DNA from: Planctomycetota bacterium
GTDB lineage: Bacteria; Planctomycetota; Phycisphaerae; Phycisphaerales; SM1A02
Reading direction: 5' to 3'
Assembly: GCA_027295435.1 (NCBI GenBank)
Contig: JAPUKX010000230.1
Span: 1 to 14,365 of the forward strand
Length of the DNA: 14,365 nucleotides
In this document: positions 6,357 through 13,419 of the stretch, in pieces
Layout: each line of letters begins with the position of its first letter
How positions within the stretch are numbered: position 1 is the stretch's first letter
Program-made: the position numbers and the translations under genes
The notes under the pieces: model-generated
The model's database searches: none
Seen by the model: only the letters and a program-made list of their open reading frames with translations
Told to the model about the DNA's origin: nothing

Positions 6357-7136
6357 ATGATCACGCTGCCGGACAATCTCAACGGGCCATTCGCCGATCT
6401 TCTGCTGGCCGTCGCCGATGACAAACTCATGCTCGGCCATCGCAACAGTGATTGGACGGGCCTCGCCCCGATCCTCGAAGAGGACATCGCCTTTTCGTCG
6501 CTCGCACAGGACGAGATGGCACACGCCCAGGTGTTGTACGAACTCATCGCCGGGCTGATCGGGACTTCAGCCGACGCCTTGGCCTTCGGCCGGAAATCCG
6601 AGGCGTTCCGCTGCGCCGCAATCGTCGAGGCCCCGGATGAGTTCGACTGGGCCACGGCCATCTGCCGGCAATTCTTCTGCGACCACTTCGATCGCTTGCG
6701 GCTTCGCCGGCTCGCGCGATCGTCCTACAAACCGCTCGCGGACCTCGCCAATCGCCTGGCTGCCGAAGAGCAGATCCACGTCGAGCACGTCGATTCATGG
6801 ATGCAACGCCTCGGCCGAGGCACCGATGAGTCCAGACAACGCATGCAACGAGCGCTGGACGCGCTCTCCGCGATTGCCCCTTCGCTCTTCGAACCGATTG
6901 AGCGCGAACATGAGCTGGTAGCCGCGGATGTATACCCGCGGGCGGAGAAGGACATGTTCGAGACCTGGCGCAACGAACTGGAGCAGATCGCGAACGACTC
7001 GAGCTTGAAACTGGATCTCCACCCACCTTCACCGCAAGCGATCGGCGGCCGGCGCGGCAAGCACACCGAACACCTCCCCCCGCTGTTGGATGAGATGTGC
7101 GAGGTCTATCGCCTCGAACCGAACGCCGCGTGGTAA
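6357..7136 (+). CDS. paaC: 1,2-phenylacetyl-CoA epoxidase structural subunit PaaC
   Basis: Ferritin-like partner subunit of PaaA in the phenylacetyl-CoA epoxidase, 259 aa from this start. Family signatures are the C-terminal GGRRGKHTEHLPPLLDEM, the WMQRLGRGTDESRQRMQ segment and CRQFFCDHF. In the E. coli protein the metal site is degenerate and the subunit structural. Here two intact ExxH motifs remain: E53/H56 in AQDEMAHAQ and E138/H141 in AEEQIHVEH, along with D109 and D21/D22 in the first helix, so a metal site is possible (see findings). The ATG at 6357 is preferred; an in-frame TTG at 6342 would add five residues and lies just after a palindrome. Neither has a clear ribosome binding site. 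paaD follows after a 25-nt gap. A PaaC role is well supported by gene order A-B-C-D. Confidence 0.93.
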   Translation: MITLPDNLNGPFADLLLAVADDKLMLGHRNSDWTGLAPILEEDIAFSSLAQDEMAHAQVLYELIAGLIGTSADALAFGRKSEAFRCAAIVEAPDEFDWATAICRQFFCDHFDRLRLRRLARSSYKPLADLANRLAAEEQIHVEHVDSWMQRLGRGTDESRQRMQRALDALSAIAPSLFEPIEREHELVAADVYPRAEKDMFETWRNELEQIANDSSLKLDLHPPSPQAIGGRRGKHTEHLPPLLDEMCEVYRLEPNAAW

Positions 7137-7161
7137 AGCGAACCGGCTAACAGCGGTGTAT

Positions 7162-7692
7162 ATGATGTTGTTACCGATGATCGACACCCGATCCATCATG
7201 AACGTGCTGCGCACGATCGACGATCCGGAGATGCCGATCAGCATCGTCGATCTGGGATTGGTGAACGATGTGCGGATCGAGCCGGCCGTTGACACCGCGC
7301 GGGTTTCGATCGCCATTTTGCCGACCTTCGTGGGGTGTCCGGCCCTGGAGATGATCGCCGACAACATCACCGAGAAGGTCGGCTCGCTTGACGGCGTATC
7401 CGCTGTTGATGTGCGATTCGTCTACGACCCGCCGTGGTCGGTGGATCGCATTACCGACGAGGGCCGGGCGTCTCTCAAGGAGCACGGCGTCACGGTTCCG
7501 GAATCCGGCGGGAAGCTGCCGGTGCCGGGACATTCCGGCGGCGCAGTCGAGCTGCGAGTCTCAGCTGTGAAGTGCCCTTTTTGCGGCTCCGACGCCACCA
7601 CGCTTGAGAGCAGTTTCGGCCCGACCCGCTGCCGAATGATTTACTATTGCCAATCGTGCCGCAACACGTTTGAGCGGCTCAAGCGAGTCTGA
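7162..7692 (+). CDS. paaD: Epoxidase maturation protein PaaD
   Basis: MIP18/DUF59-type protein needed for a working phenylacetyl-CoA epoxidase, probably for metal-centre maturation. The 176-aa product (from 7162) has the N-terminal DUF59 domain with DDPEMPISIVDLGLV (20-34) and the conserved C59 in VGCPALEM. It ends in a cysteine cluster expected to bind zinc: CPFC (C138, C141), C157, and CQSC (C163, C166), followed by a FERLKRV tail. This two-part layout separates PaaD from general SufT/MIP18 proteins. The exact start is uncertain: ATGs at 7162, 7165, 7177 and 7198 are in frame, none with a strong ribosome binding site. Translation from 7177 (MIDTRSIMNVLRTIDDPE) is equally plausible. It closes the paaABCD set; paaE does not follow, and a 2-oxo acid dehydrogenase operon begins instead. 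Confidence 0.92.
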   Translation: MMLLPMIDTRSIMNVLRTIDDPEMPISIVDLGLVNDVRIEPAVDTARVSIAILPTFVGCPALEMIADNITEKVGSLDGVSAVDVRFVYDPPWSVDRITDEGRASLKEHGVTVPESGGKLPVPGHSGGAVELRVSAVKCPFCGSDATTLESSFGPTRCRMIYYCQSCRNTFERLKRV

Positions 7693-7801
7693 GCACTGGC
7701 GAGTATTGTGGCCGCAACCTACGATGCTTCTGGCTCGTCATGCCGAAAGCGCGCCGAGCCGCGATCCGCGTCCAAGACCTGCAACGAAACCAGCTCATCC
7801 C

Positions 7802-8977
7802 ATGTCCCCCAAGGCAGTCAAATCATCGGGTCCGACCCTCTCGCCGTCGCCGGCCGTCGAGGTCCAGGCGGCTCCTCACCGGTCCGAAGTCATGCCTAGA
7901 AAGAAGATCGATCTCGGCGAGATTGAGAACCTGGGAATCCTCGACGAGCACGGTGAGGTGGACGAAGCACTCGAACCGAAGATCGACAGGGACGAGCTAT
8001 TGCGCATCTATCGGGCGATGGTGCTCACGCGAAAGCTCGACATTCGCATGCTCACAATGCAACGCCAAGGTGAGATGGGAACATTCGCGCCCGGAATCGG
8101 ACAGGAGGCGACGCAGATCGGCCAGATCTATCCGCTGGGCAAAGAAGATTGGTTCAGCCCGTCCTACCGCTGCTTCGGGGCTCAACTCTGGCGGGGCTGG
8201 ACGATCGAAGGGCTGATGCTGCTATGGGACGGGTTCTTTGAAGGATACGAGATTCCCCAAGGCGTCAACGACCTGCCGTTCTCGATCGTGGTCGGCTCGC
8301 ACGTCCCCGTGGCGGTGGGTGTGGCCATGGGGATCAAGAACCGCGGCGACGATGCCGTGATGCTCACGAACTTCGGCGACGGCGCAATGTCGCAGGGATC
8401 CGTCAATGAAGCGTTCAACTTCGCGTCGGTGTACAAGGCCCCGATCGTCTTCGTTTGCGAAAACAACGGCTACGCAATCTCTGTTCCGGTCGAGAAACAG
8501 GCTGGAATCAGTGAGCTGGCCCGGCGTGGACCCGGGTTCGGCATCCGCAGTGTGCGAGCCGACGGGAACGATGTGCTCGCCATGATCGTCGCGACCACCG
8601 AAGCCGTGCAACGGGCGCGTTCCGGAGACGGGCCGTCGTTGATCGAGGCCGTCACCTACCGCATGAGTCTGCACACCACCGCGGATGATCCGAAGGTGTA
8701 TCGGCGCGACGAAGAGGTCGAGCAATGGCAAGCCAAGTGCCCGATTGCCCGCTTCGAGAAATACCTCATGAACAAGGGTCTGCTTGATCCGCAGGCGATC
8801 GGCCGTCTGGGCGATGAATGTGAACAGGAGGTGCTGGAGGCTCGCACGCGCTTCCGCGAGCGGGCCAAGGCCAGGCCGCGAGAGGTGTTTGACATGATCT
8901 ACGAAGAGCTTCCGCCGGAACTGGAGCAGCAGAAGCGCGAGTACCTGGCGAAGTTGGATCGCAAGGGGGTCCAGTAG
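7802..8977 (+). CDS. pdhA: 2-oxo acid (pyruvate-type) dehydrogenase E1 component, alpha subunit
   Basis: Thiamine diphosphate-dependent E1-alpha that decarboxylates a 2-oxo acid with E1-beta and passes the acyl group to E2. The ThDP motif runs from GDGAMSQG (192-199) to CENNGYAIS (219-227). Other family marks are FAPGIGQEATQIG, the EIPQGVNDLP loop, PVEKQ and the phosphorylation-loop-like YRMSLHTTADDP. By remembered comparison it is closer to Bacillus-type PdhA than to branched-chain enzymes, but the substrate cannot be fixed by eye. The start at 7802 adds a Pro/Ser/Ala-rich tail of 30 residues; the ATG at 7892 (MPRKKIDLGEIENLGILDEHG) would give 361 aa, near the usual length. Neither has a clear ribosome binding site. 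The 109-nt gap after paaD shows no convincing promoter. Confidence 0.88.
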   Translation: MSPKAVKSSGPTLSPSPAVEVQAAPHRSEVMPRKKIDLGEIENLGILDEHGEVDEALEPKIDRDELLRIYRAMVLTRKLDIRMLTMQRQGEMGTFAPGIGQEATQIGQIYPLGKEDWFSPSYRCFGAQLWRGWTIEGLMLLWDGFFEGYEIPQGVNDLPFSIVVGSHVPVAVGVAMGIKNRGDDAVMLTNFGDGAMSQGSVNEAFNFASVYKAPIVFVCENNGYAISVPVEKQAGISELARRGPGFGIRSVRADGNDVLAMIVATTEAVQRARSGDGPSLIEAVTYRMSLHTTADDPKVYRRDEEVEQWQAKCPIARFEKYLMNKGLLDPQAIGRLGDECEQEVLEARTRFRERAKARPREVFDMIYEELPPELEQQKREYLAKLDRKGVQ

Positions 8978-8983
8978 CGTTGA

Positions 8984-9001
8984 GCGGGCGCGCTTGCCCG
9001 C
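8984..9001. repeat. Palindrome in the E1-alpha/E1-beta gap
   Basis: Inverted repeat GCGGGC (8984-8989) and GCCCGC (8996-9001) with a GCGCTT loop, placed 6 nt after the E1-alpha stop and 21 nt before the E1-beta ATG. It ends before the E1-beta ribosome binding site (AGGACGG, 9013-9019), which stays accessible. It may stabilise or segment the message; no terminator U-run is present. Confidence 0.5.
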
Positions 9002-9022
9002 CGCTGCATCCGAGGACGGACA

Positions 9023-10006
9023 ATGCCGAAGATGAACATGGTCGAAGCGCTGAACCTGGCCCTCGATCAGAATCTAGCCAACGATGATCGCGTGTGTGTA
9101 CTGGGCGAGGATGTCGCGGTGGACGGCGGTGTGTTCCGGGTGACCAAAGGCCTGCTTGAAAAGTATGGCGAGGATCGCGTGATCGACACCCCCCTGGCTG
9201 AGGGCGCCATCATCGGCGCTGCCGTGGGCATGGCCGTCTACGGGCTACGGCCGGTGGCGGAAATCCAGTTCTCGGGCTTCACCTTGCAGGCCTTTGATCA
9301 GATCGAGCAGAACATGGCCCGGCTTCGCCATCGCTCACACGGCCGCTATCCCATTTCAATGGTCATGCGCGCACCCTACGGAGGCGGCATTCGAGCCGTG
9401 GAACACCATTCCGAATCCCGCGAGACCTATTGGGCCCACACGCCGGGATTGAAAGTCGTGATCCCCTCAGGCCCGCGCAGCGCACGTGACCTACTCCACG
9501 CCGCGATCGATGATTCCGACCCGGTGATCTTCTACGAGCCCAAGGCCATCTACCGGGCGTTTCGCGAGGACGTGCCCGCGGAGCCGCAGAAGATTGCAAT
9601 CGGGAAAGCTCAGATCGCCCGCGAAGGCTCGGACATCACCTTGATCGCTTACGGTGCGATGATGCGGCCGGCACTGGAAGCGGCGGAGGACCTCAAGGAC
9701 TTACACAGTATCGAGGCCGAGGTGATCGACCTGCTGTCGATTTCGCCGATGGATACGCAGACGCTCGTCGAGTCCGTTTCCAAGACCGGCCGGTGCGTGG
9801 TCGTGCATGAAGGGCCGCGCTGCTGCGGCATCGCCGCTGAGATCATCGCCCGCATCAACGAACACGCGTTCGAGCATCTGCTGGCCCCGATCAAACGTGT
9901 CACCGGTCATGACATTCATTTCCCGTACTTCCAGTGCGAGCAGCATTATCTGCCGGACGCCGACACAATTATCGAAGCCGCAAACGAAACACTGCAATAC
10001 GAATGA
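9023..10006 (+). CDS. pdhB: 2-oxo acid dehydrogenase E1 component, beta subunit
   Basis: Transketolase-like beta subunit of the heterotetrameric E1, 327 aa, which completes the ThDP site with E1-alpha. Family landmarks are LGEDVAVDGGVFRVTKGL (27-44), the ThDP-activating glutamate E60 in DTPLAEGAIIG, AEIQFSGFT, MRAPYGGGIRAVEHHSES and the C-terminal transketolase domain with VVHEGPRCCGIAAEI. The C-terminal FPYFQCEQHYLPD is related to, but different from, the FP...E..YLP pattern of other E1-beta proteins. The start has AGGACGG (9013-9019) upstream. E2 begins 6 nt after the stop, a tight operon arrangement. Pyruvate, branched-chain or aryl 2-oxo acids all remain possible substrates. Confidence 0.93.
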   Translation: MPKMNMVEALNLALDQNLANDDRVCVLGEDVAVDGGVFRVTKGLLEKYGEDRVIDTPLAEGAIIGAAVGMAVYGLRPVAEIQFSGFTLQAFDQIEQNMARLRHRSHGRYPISMVMRAPYGGGIRAVEHHSESRETYWAHTPGLKVVIPSGPRSARDLLHAAIDDSDPVIFYEPKAIYRAFREDVPAEPQKIAIGKAQIAREGSDITLIAYGAMMRPALEAAEDLKDLHSIEAEVIDLLSISPMDTQTLVESVSKTGRCVVVHEGPRCCGIAAEIIARINEHAFEHLLAPIKRVTGHDIHFPYFQCEQHYLPDADTIIEAANETLQYE

Positions 10007-10012
10007 TCGCCC

Positions 10013-11239
10013 ATGCCTACCGACTTCCGTCTGCCCGATCTCGGTGAAGGTGTCCATGAAGGCCAGATCGTCCGCCTGCTTGTGGCTCAGGGCGATCACG
10101 TCAAGGAGGATCAGCCGCTGCTGGAGGTCGAGACCGACAAGGCGTCGGTCGAGATCCCCTCACCGTACACGGGGGTAGTGGCAAAGGTGCACGTTGCCGA
10201 GCAACAGGTCGTCAACGTGGGCGACGTGATGATCAGCTTCGACAGCGGCGCAACCGAGACTGCTCCAGCCGGGAAGCCGCTTGCGGCTTCGCGCCCACGC
10301 GCTACCACACCACCGCGCGATGTTGCCCTCAGCAGACCTCTCTCCGCCAAAACCAAACCCGCGTCCCCAGCTGTGCGCAAGCTCGCCCGGCAGTTGGGCG
10401 TTGACCTCGCCGTCATCGAAGGCTCCGGCCCGGCCAGCCGGGTCACCCGCGAGGATGTCGAGCGCGCCGCCGCCTCCACACCCTCTCCCTTTCCAAGGGA
10501 GAGGGTCGGGGTGAGGGTTGAGGGCCTTCCCTCCTCCGACCGCTGGGGCCCGACCCGGCGCGAACCGGTGACCCGGGCCCGCAGAACCATCGCTGAGATG
10601 ATGGTCCGATCCAAGTCGGCGATCCCCCACGTCACCGACACCGATGATGCCGATATCACGGATCTCGATCAACTGCGACACAAATATCGTGACCCGGACA
10701 AGACTGAGCGCAAGCTCACCATCCTGCCGTTCGCGGTCAAGGCGACTGCGCTGGCACTGCAAAAGTTCCCGATCTTCAACGCCGGCCTCGACGAGCAGGC
10801 CAATGAGATCGTTTACCACGAGCACATCGGCATCGCCATCGGCGTGCATACCGATCGCGGACTGATCGCACCGGTGTTGCGCAACGTCGATCAGTTGACC
10901 GTCGGGCAGATCGCCGACGAGCTGGCCGCGCTCACCGACAGGGCTCGCAACGGCACGTTCGCTGTAAACGATACCCGCGGCGGGACATTTACGATCTCCA
11001 ACGCCGGGGCCATGGGCGGCAGTCGGTATTCCACGCCGATCATCAACTACCCGCAGTCCGCGATCCTGGCCCTGGGCCGGTCGCGGTGGCAGCCGTCGGT
11101 CGTTGAGCAGCAGGTCGTCCCCCGCCTCATCCTCCCGCTGAGTCTTTCGTTCGATCATCGCCTCATCGACGGGGCTCAGTCCATCGCGTTCATGCAAGAG
11201 ATCATCGGGTCACTGGAGAGCCCGGCGCAGCTCCTGTAA
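10013..11239 (+). CDS. pdhC: 2-oxo acid dehydrogenase E2 (dihydrolipoyl acyltransferase)
   Basis: Core acyltransferase that carries the acyl group on lipoate and transfers it to CoA. The 408-aa protein has one lipoyl domain (about 3-77, lipoylated lysine K43 in EVETDKASVEIP), a peripheral-subunit-binding domain (about 117-153, AVRKLARQLGVDLAVIEGSG) and a catalytic domain (about 185-405) with the active-site motif SFDHRLIDG (H382, D386). A single lipoyl domain fits a compact bacterial complex. Both interdomain linkers are coded by palindromic DNA: residues 87-93 over 10273-10290, and residues 156-168 (PSPFPRERVGVR and flanks) over 10480-10506. The second linker is unlike the usual Ala/Pro-rich type. 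The TAA stop (11237-11239) is part of a hairpin. Substrate specificity of the catalytic domain cannot be read from the sequence. Confidence 0.94.
   Translation: MPTDFRLPDLGEGVHEGQIVRLLVAQGDHVKEDQPLLEVETDKASVEIPSPYTGVVAKVHVAEQQVVNVGDVMISFDSGATETAPAGKPLAASRPRATTPPRDVALSRPLSAKTKPASPAVRKLARQLGVDLAVIEGSGPASRVTREDVERAAASTPSPFPRERVGVRVEGLPSSDRWGPTRREPVTRARRTIAEMMVRSKSAIPHVTDTDDADITDLDQLRHKYRDPDKTERKLTILPFAVKATALALQKFPIFNAGLDEQANEIVYHEHIGIAIGVHTDRGLIAPVLRNVDQLTVGQIADELAALTDRARNGTFAVNDTRGGTFTISNAGAMGGSRYSTPIINYPQSAILALGRSRWQPSVVEQQVVPRLILPLSLSFDHRLIDGAQSIAFMQEIIGSLESPAQLL
10273..10290. repeat. Palindrome within E2 linker 1
   Basis: Perfect inverted repeat GAAGCCGC-TT-GCGGCTTC with 8-bp arms, inside the coding sequence between the lipoyl and subunit-binding domains (residues about 87-93). 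It has the same build as the paaB-paaC palindrome (8-bp arms around TT). Confidence 0.6.
10480..10506. repeat. Dispersed-type palindromic repeat within E2 linker 2
   Basis: Perfect 12-bp inverted repeat: arm ACCCTCTCCCTT (10480-10491), loop TCC, arm AAGGGAGAGGGT (10495-10506), continued by CGGGGTGAGGGT to 10518. From memory this composite is a well-known dispersed repeat, normally intergenic, in many GC-rich bacterial genomes. Here it is translated in frame as PSPFPRERVGVR between the subunit-binding and catalytic domains. Confidence 0.75.
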
Positions 11240-11346
11240 AGCCGTCGCCATCGGCGGCGGAGCGGGCGCTTCACCGCGACCACTGGTCGCGGCTTTACGA
11301 CATCGTGCCTTGGGCCTCGCAACAACGCGCCGGTCTGCGACCGGCG
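11236..11346. repeat. Cluster of nested hairpins in the E2-E3 gap
   Basis: Several palindromes lie in the 144-nt gap. Outer arms GTAAAGCCG (11236-11244) and CGGCTTTAC (11290-11298) enclose a GU-containing hairpin (11241-11247 with 11252-11258) and CGCGACCA-C-TGGTCGCG (11275-11291). A separate hairpin CGCCGGTC-TGC-GACCGGCG spans 11328-11346. The AAAGCCG...CGGCTTT ends resemble the repeats at 738-764 and 12786-12812, and the E2 stop TAA lies within the first arm. It may lower or stabilise E3 expression relative to E1/E2. Confidence 0.65.
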
Positions 11347-11383
11347 GCTAAACTAGGAGCCCCATTGCCTGGATGCCTTGCTC

Positions 11384-12787
11384 ATGGTTGTCGGCGAATT
11401 CACACAGGAGGCGGAACTGGTCGTGCTCGGCGGCGGGCCGGGAGGGTACTCCGCTGCGTTTCGCGCCGCCGAACTGGGTATCGAGACTGTCATCGTGGAT
11501 CCCCACGGAGGCTTGGGCGGTGTGTGTCTGCATCACGGCTGTATCCCCTCCAAGACGCTGCTGTGCATCGGCGAGGCGATCGGTTTGGCCGAGCGCGCCC
11601 AACGGTTCGGCGTACAGTTCTCCAAACCCAGGGTGGACCTGGCCAAGGTTCGTCAATGGGCGCAGCAGACCATCGAAACGTTGGCGGCGGGGCTGGAGGG
11701 ATTGCGCAAGAAGCATGGCGTCGAATTGATCAAAGGCGCCGCCCGCTTCGAGGACTCCCGGAATATCGTGGTTCATGACGGCCAGGTGTCGCGCCTCCGT
11801 TTCAAGCGGGCAGTGATCGCGACCGGATCAAGCCCACTATCACCACCAAGCGAATGGCCTAGATCGCCGCGGGTGATGGACTCGGCCGCGGCCCTTGCAC
11901 TGGAGGCGGTGCCCCGGACGTTGCTGGTCATCGGCAGCGACTACATCGCCGTGGAGCTGGCCAGCCTCTATGCGGGGCTGGGCAGCGAGGTCACGCTGGC
12001 GGCACCCGATGGCCAACTGCTGCCCCAGGCCGATGCCGATCTGGTTCGGCCGCTGGCCCGACGGCTCGACACGATCCTCGCTGAGGTGTGTCTTGGGACA
12101 ACAATCACGGACGTGCGTGAGGCTGCCAACGGCCTTGACGTTCGGTTCTCCGGTGATCATGCCGCGAAACGAAACACCTTCGAGCGTGTGTTGGCGGCGG
12201 TCGGGCTACGGCCAAACACCGACCAGCTCGACCTGGCAAAGGCCCAAGTCCAACTCGATACGCACGGGTTCGTTCAGGTCGATGATCAGCAGCGCAGCAG
12301 CAACCCTCGCATCTTCGCCGTCGGTGATGTCACCGGTGAACCCATGCTTGCGGACAAAGCCATGCATCAGGCGCGGGTTGCAGCGGAAGTCATCGCCGGT
12401 TGGAAGAGCGCTTACGACCCCCGGGCGGTGCCTTGCGTCGTCTTCACCGATCCCCAGGTCGCCTGGTGCGGGCTCAGCGAAGCTCAGGCGAAGGCGGCCG
12501 ACATCCCATATCAAGTGAGCACGGCTCCCTGGGCCACATCGGGACGGGCGGTCAGCATGGGCCGAACCGATGGGCGGACCAAGCTCATCGTTGATCCCGA
12601 CACGAAGCTCCTGCTGGGCATGGGTATGGTGGGCGCGGGTGCCGCGGAGCTCATTGCCCAGGGTGTGTTGGCCCTGGAAATGGGCGCGGAGGTCGGTGAT
12701 CTTGCTTCAAGCATTCAGCCTCACCCCACCCTCAGCGAGCTCATCGGCGAAGCGGCCAGACAGACAGACAGCACCTCCAAGCCATAA
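11384..12787 (+). CDS. lpdA: Dihydrolipoamide dehydrogenase (E3)
   Basis: Flavoprotein disulfide reductase of 467 aa that reoxidises the lipoyl group of E2 and passes electrons to NAD. The FAD motif is VVLGGGPGGYSAA (13-25). The redox disulfide is C48-C53 in GGVCLHHGCIPSK. The second FAD motif is IFAVGDVTGEPMLADKAMHQ, and the active-site base pair is H447 and E452 in QPHPTLSELI. The NAD-binding glycine motif is degenerate: GSDYIAVE (184-191) instead of the usual GGGYIGxE, so two of the three glycines are lost. The ATG at 11384 is preferred over an in-frame TTG at 11378; an AGGAGC at 11355-11360 is too distant to be a normal ribosome binding site. Position after E2 indicates service to this complex. 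The TAA stop is part of the terminal hairpin. Confidence 0.92.
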   Translation: MVVGEFTQEAELVVLGGGPGGYSAAFRAAELGIETVIVDPHGGLGGVCLHHGCIPSKTLLCIGEAIGLAERAQRFGVQFSKPRVDLAKVRQWAQQTIETLAAGLEGLRKKHGVELIKGAARFEDSRNIVVHDGQVSRLRFKRAVIATGSSPLSPPSEWPRSPRVMDSAAALALEAVPRTLLVIGSDYIAVELASLYAGLGSEVTLAAPDGQLLPQADADLVRPLARRLDTILAEVCLGTTITDVREAANGLDVRFSGDHAAKRNTFERVLAAVGLRPNTDQLDLAKAQVQLDTHGFVQVDDQQRSSNPRIFAVGDVTGEPMLADKAMHQARVAAEVIAGWKSAYDPRAVPCVVFTDPQVAWCGLSEAQAKAADIPYQVSTAPWATSGRAVSMGRTDGRTKLIVDPDTKLLLGMGMVGAGAAELIAQGVLALEMGAEVGDLASSIQPHPTLSELIGEAARQTDSTSKP

Positions 12788-12812
12788 AGCCGCGGATGCC
12801 ATCCGCGGCTTT
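12786..12812. terminator. Hairpin between convergent genes, repeat copy 2
   Basis: Perfect 12-bp stem with arms AAAGCCGCGGAT (12786-12797) and ATCCGCGGCTTT (12801-12812) and a GCC loop. It starts inside the E3 stop codon and lies 10 nt from the stop of paaY on the other strand. The A-run and T-run at its ends would serve as short U-tracts in either direction, so a bidirectional terminator is likely. It is a near-identical copy of the repeat at 735-764. Confidence 0.65.
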
Positions 12813-12822
12813 CTACCCGGGT

Positions 12823-13419
12823 TCATCCCTGTTCGTGCTTCGGTTTGTAGACCAGCTCCGGCACTCGCCCGCGATCGGGCTCGACCTCGACGAGTGGTTG
12901 AACCTCCCCCGCCGTCGCCAGGTAGCGTCGGGCAAGGTGTTGATACTGGCCGGTGCCTTGGGACTTCCAGGCGATCTCGTCGGCGCGTAGCTCACGGATG
13001 ACCTTCGCGGGGATCCCCCCCACCAGCGAGCGTGGCGGAACCTGGGTGCCGGCCTTCACAAACGTCATCGCGGCCACGAAGCTGTCGGCGCCGATCACCG
13101 CATCATCCATGATCACCGAGTTCATTCCGACGAGGGCGTTGCGTTTGATTGTGCAGCCGTGGAGCACCGCGCCGTGACCGATGTGCCCGTCGGGCTCAAC
13201 GACGACGTCCTTGCCCCCGAAGCAGTGCATCACGCAGTTGTCCTGCACGTTGCAGCCCTCCTTCAGCAGAATCCGGCCGAGGTCGCCCCGCAAACTCGCC
13301 CCCGGACCGATGAAGCAGCGCGGACCGACAATCACGTCGCCGATCAAGACAGCAGTGGGATGCACCAACGCGGTCGGATCGACGACCGGCCGAATGCCCT
13401 CGAACTCATACGCCGGCAT
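12823..13419 (-). CDS. paaY: Phenylacetate pathway thioesterase PaaY (gamma-carbonic-anhydrase-like)
   Basis: Left-handed beta-helix hexapeptide protein of 198 aa. PaaY is known to act as a thioesterase that removes stalled ring-derived CoA thioesters (the cycloheptatriene carboxyl-CoA type) and so protects the pathway. The fold shows in repeated hexapeptide units (VHPTAVLIGDVIVGPRCFIG, residues 19-38, and onward), RGDLGRILLKEG and QDNCVMH. Metal-binding histidines are H65, H82 and H87 (the last two in GHGAVLH), as in gamma-class carbonic anhydrases. PaaY-specific features are the MPAYEFEGIRPVV start and the C-terminal AWKSQGTGQYQHLA segment. The start overlaps the 3' end of paaN by 14 nt, which indicates co-translation. 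Its stop faces the E3 gene across a shared hairpin. General gamma-carbonic anhydrase is the alternative, but context and length favour PaaY. Confidence 0.92.
   Translation of the reverse strand: MPAYEFEGIRPVVDPTALVHPTAVLIGDVIVGPRCFIGPGASLRGDLGRILLKEGCNVQDNCVMHCFGGKDVVVEPDGHIGHGAVLHGCTIKRNALVGMNSVIMDDAVIGADSFVAAMTFVKAGTQVPPRSLVGGIPAKVIRELRADEIAWKSQGTGQYQHLARRYLATAGEVQPLVEVEPDRGRVPELVYKPKHEQG

Noticed and set aside
7670..7801. Upstream extension of E1-alpha into paaD
   Set aside because: The open frame reaches back into the 3' end of paaD, but the extra residues (His/Arg/Pro-rich) do not match E1-alpha N-termini; starts at 7802 or 7892 are more likely.
10160..11197. Long - strand open frame (345 codons) opposite E2
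   Set aside because: It is a shadow of a clear E2 gene, with His/Asp/Arg-rich composition typical of antisense GC-rich frames.
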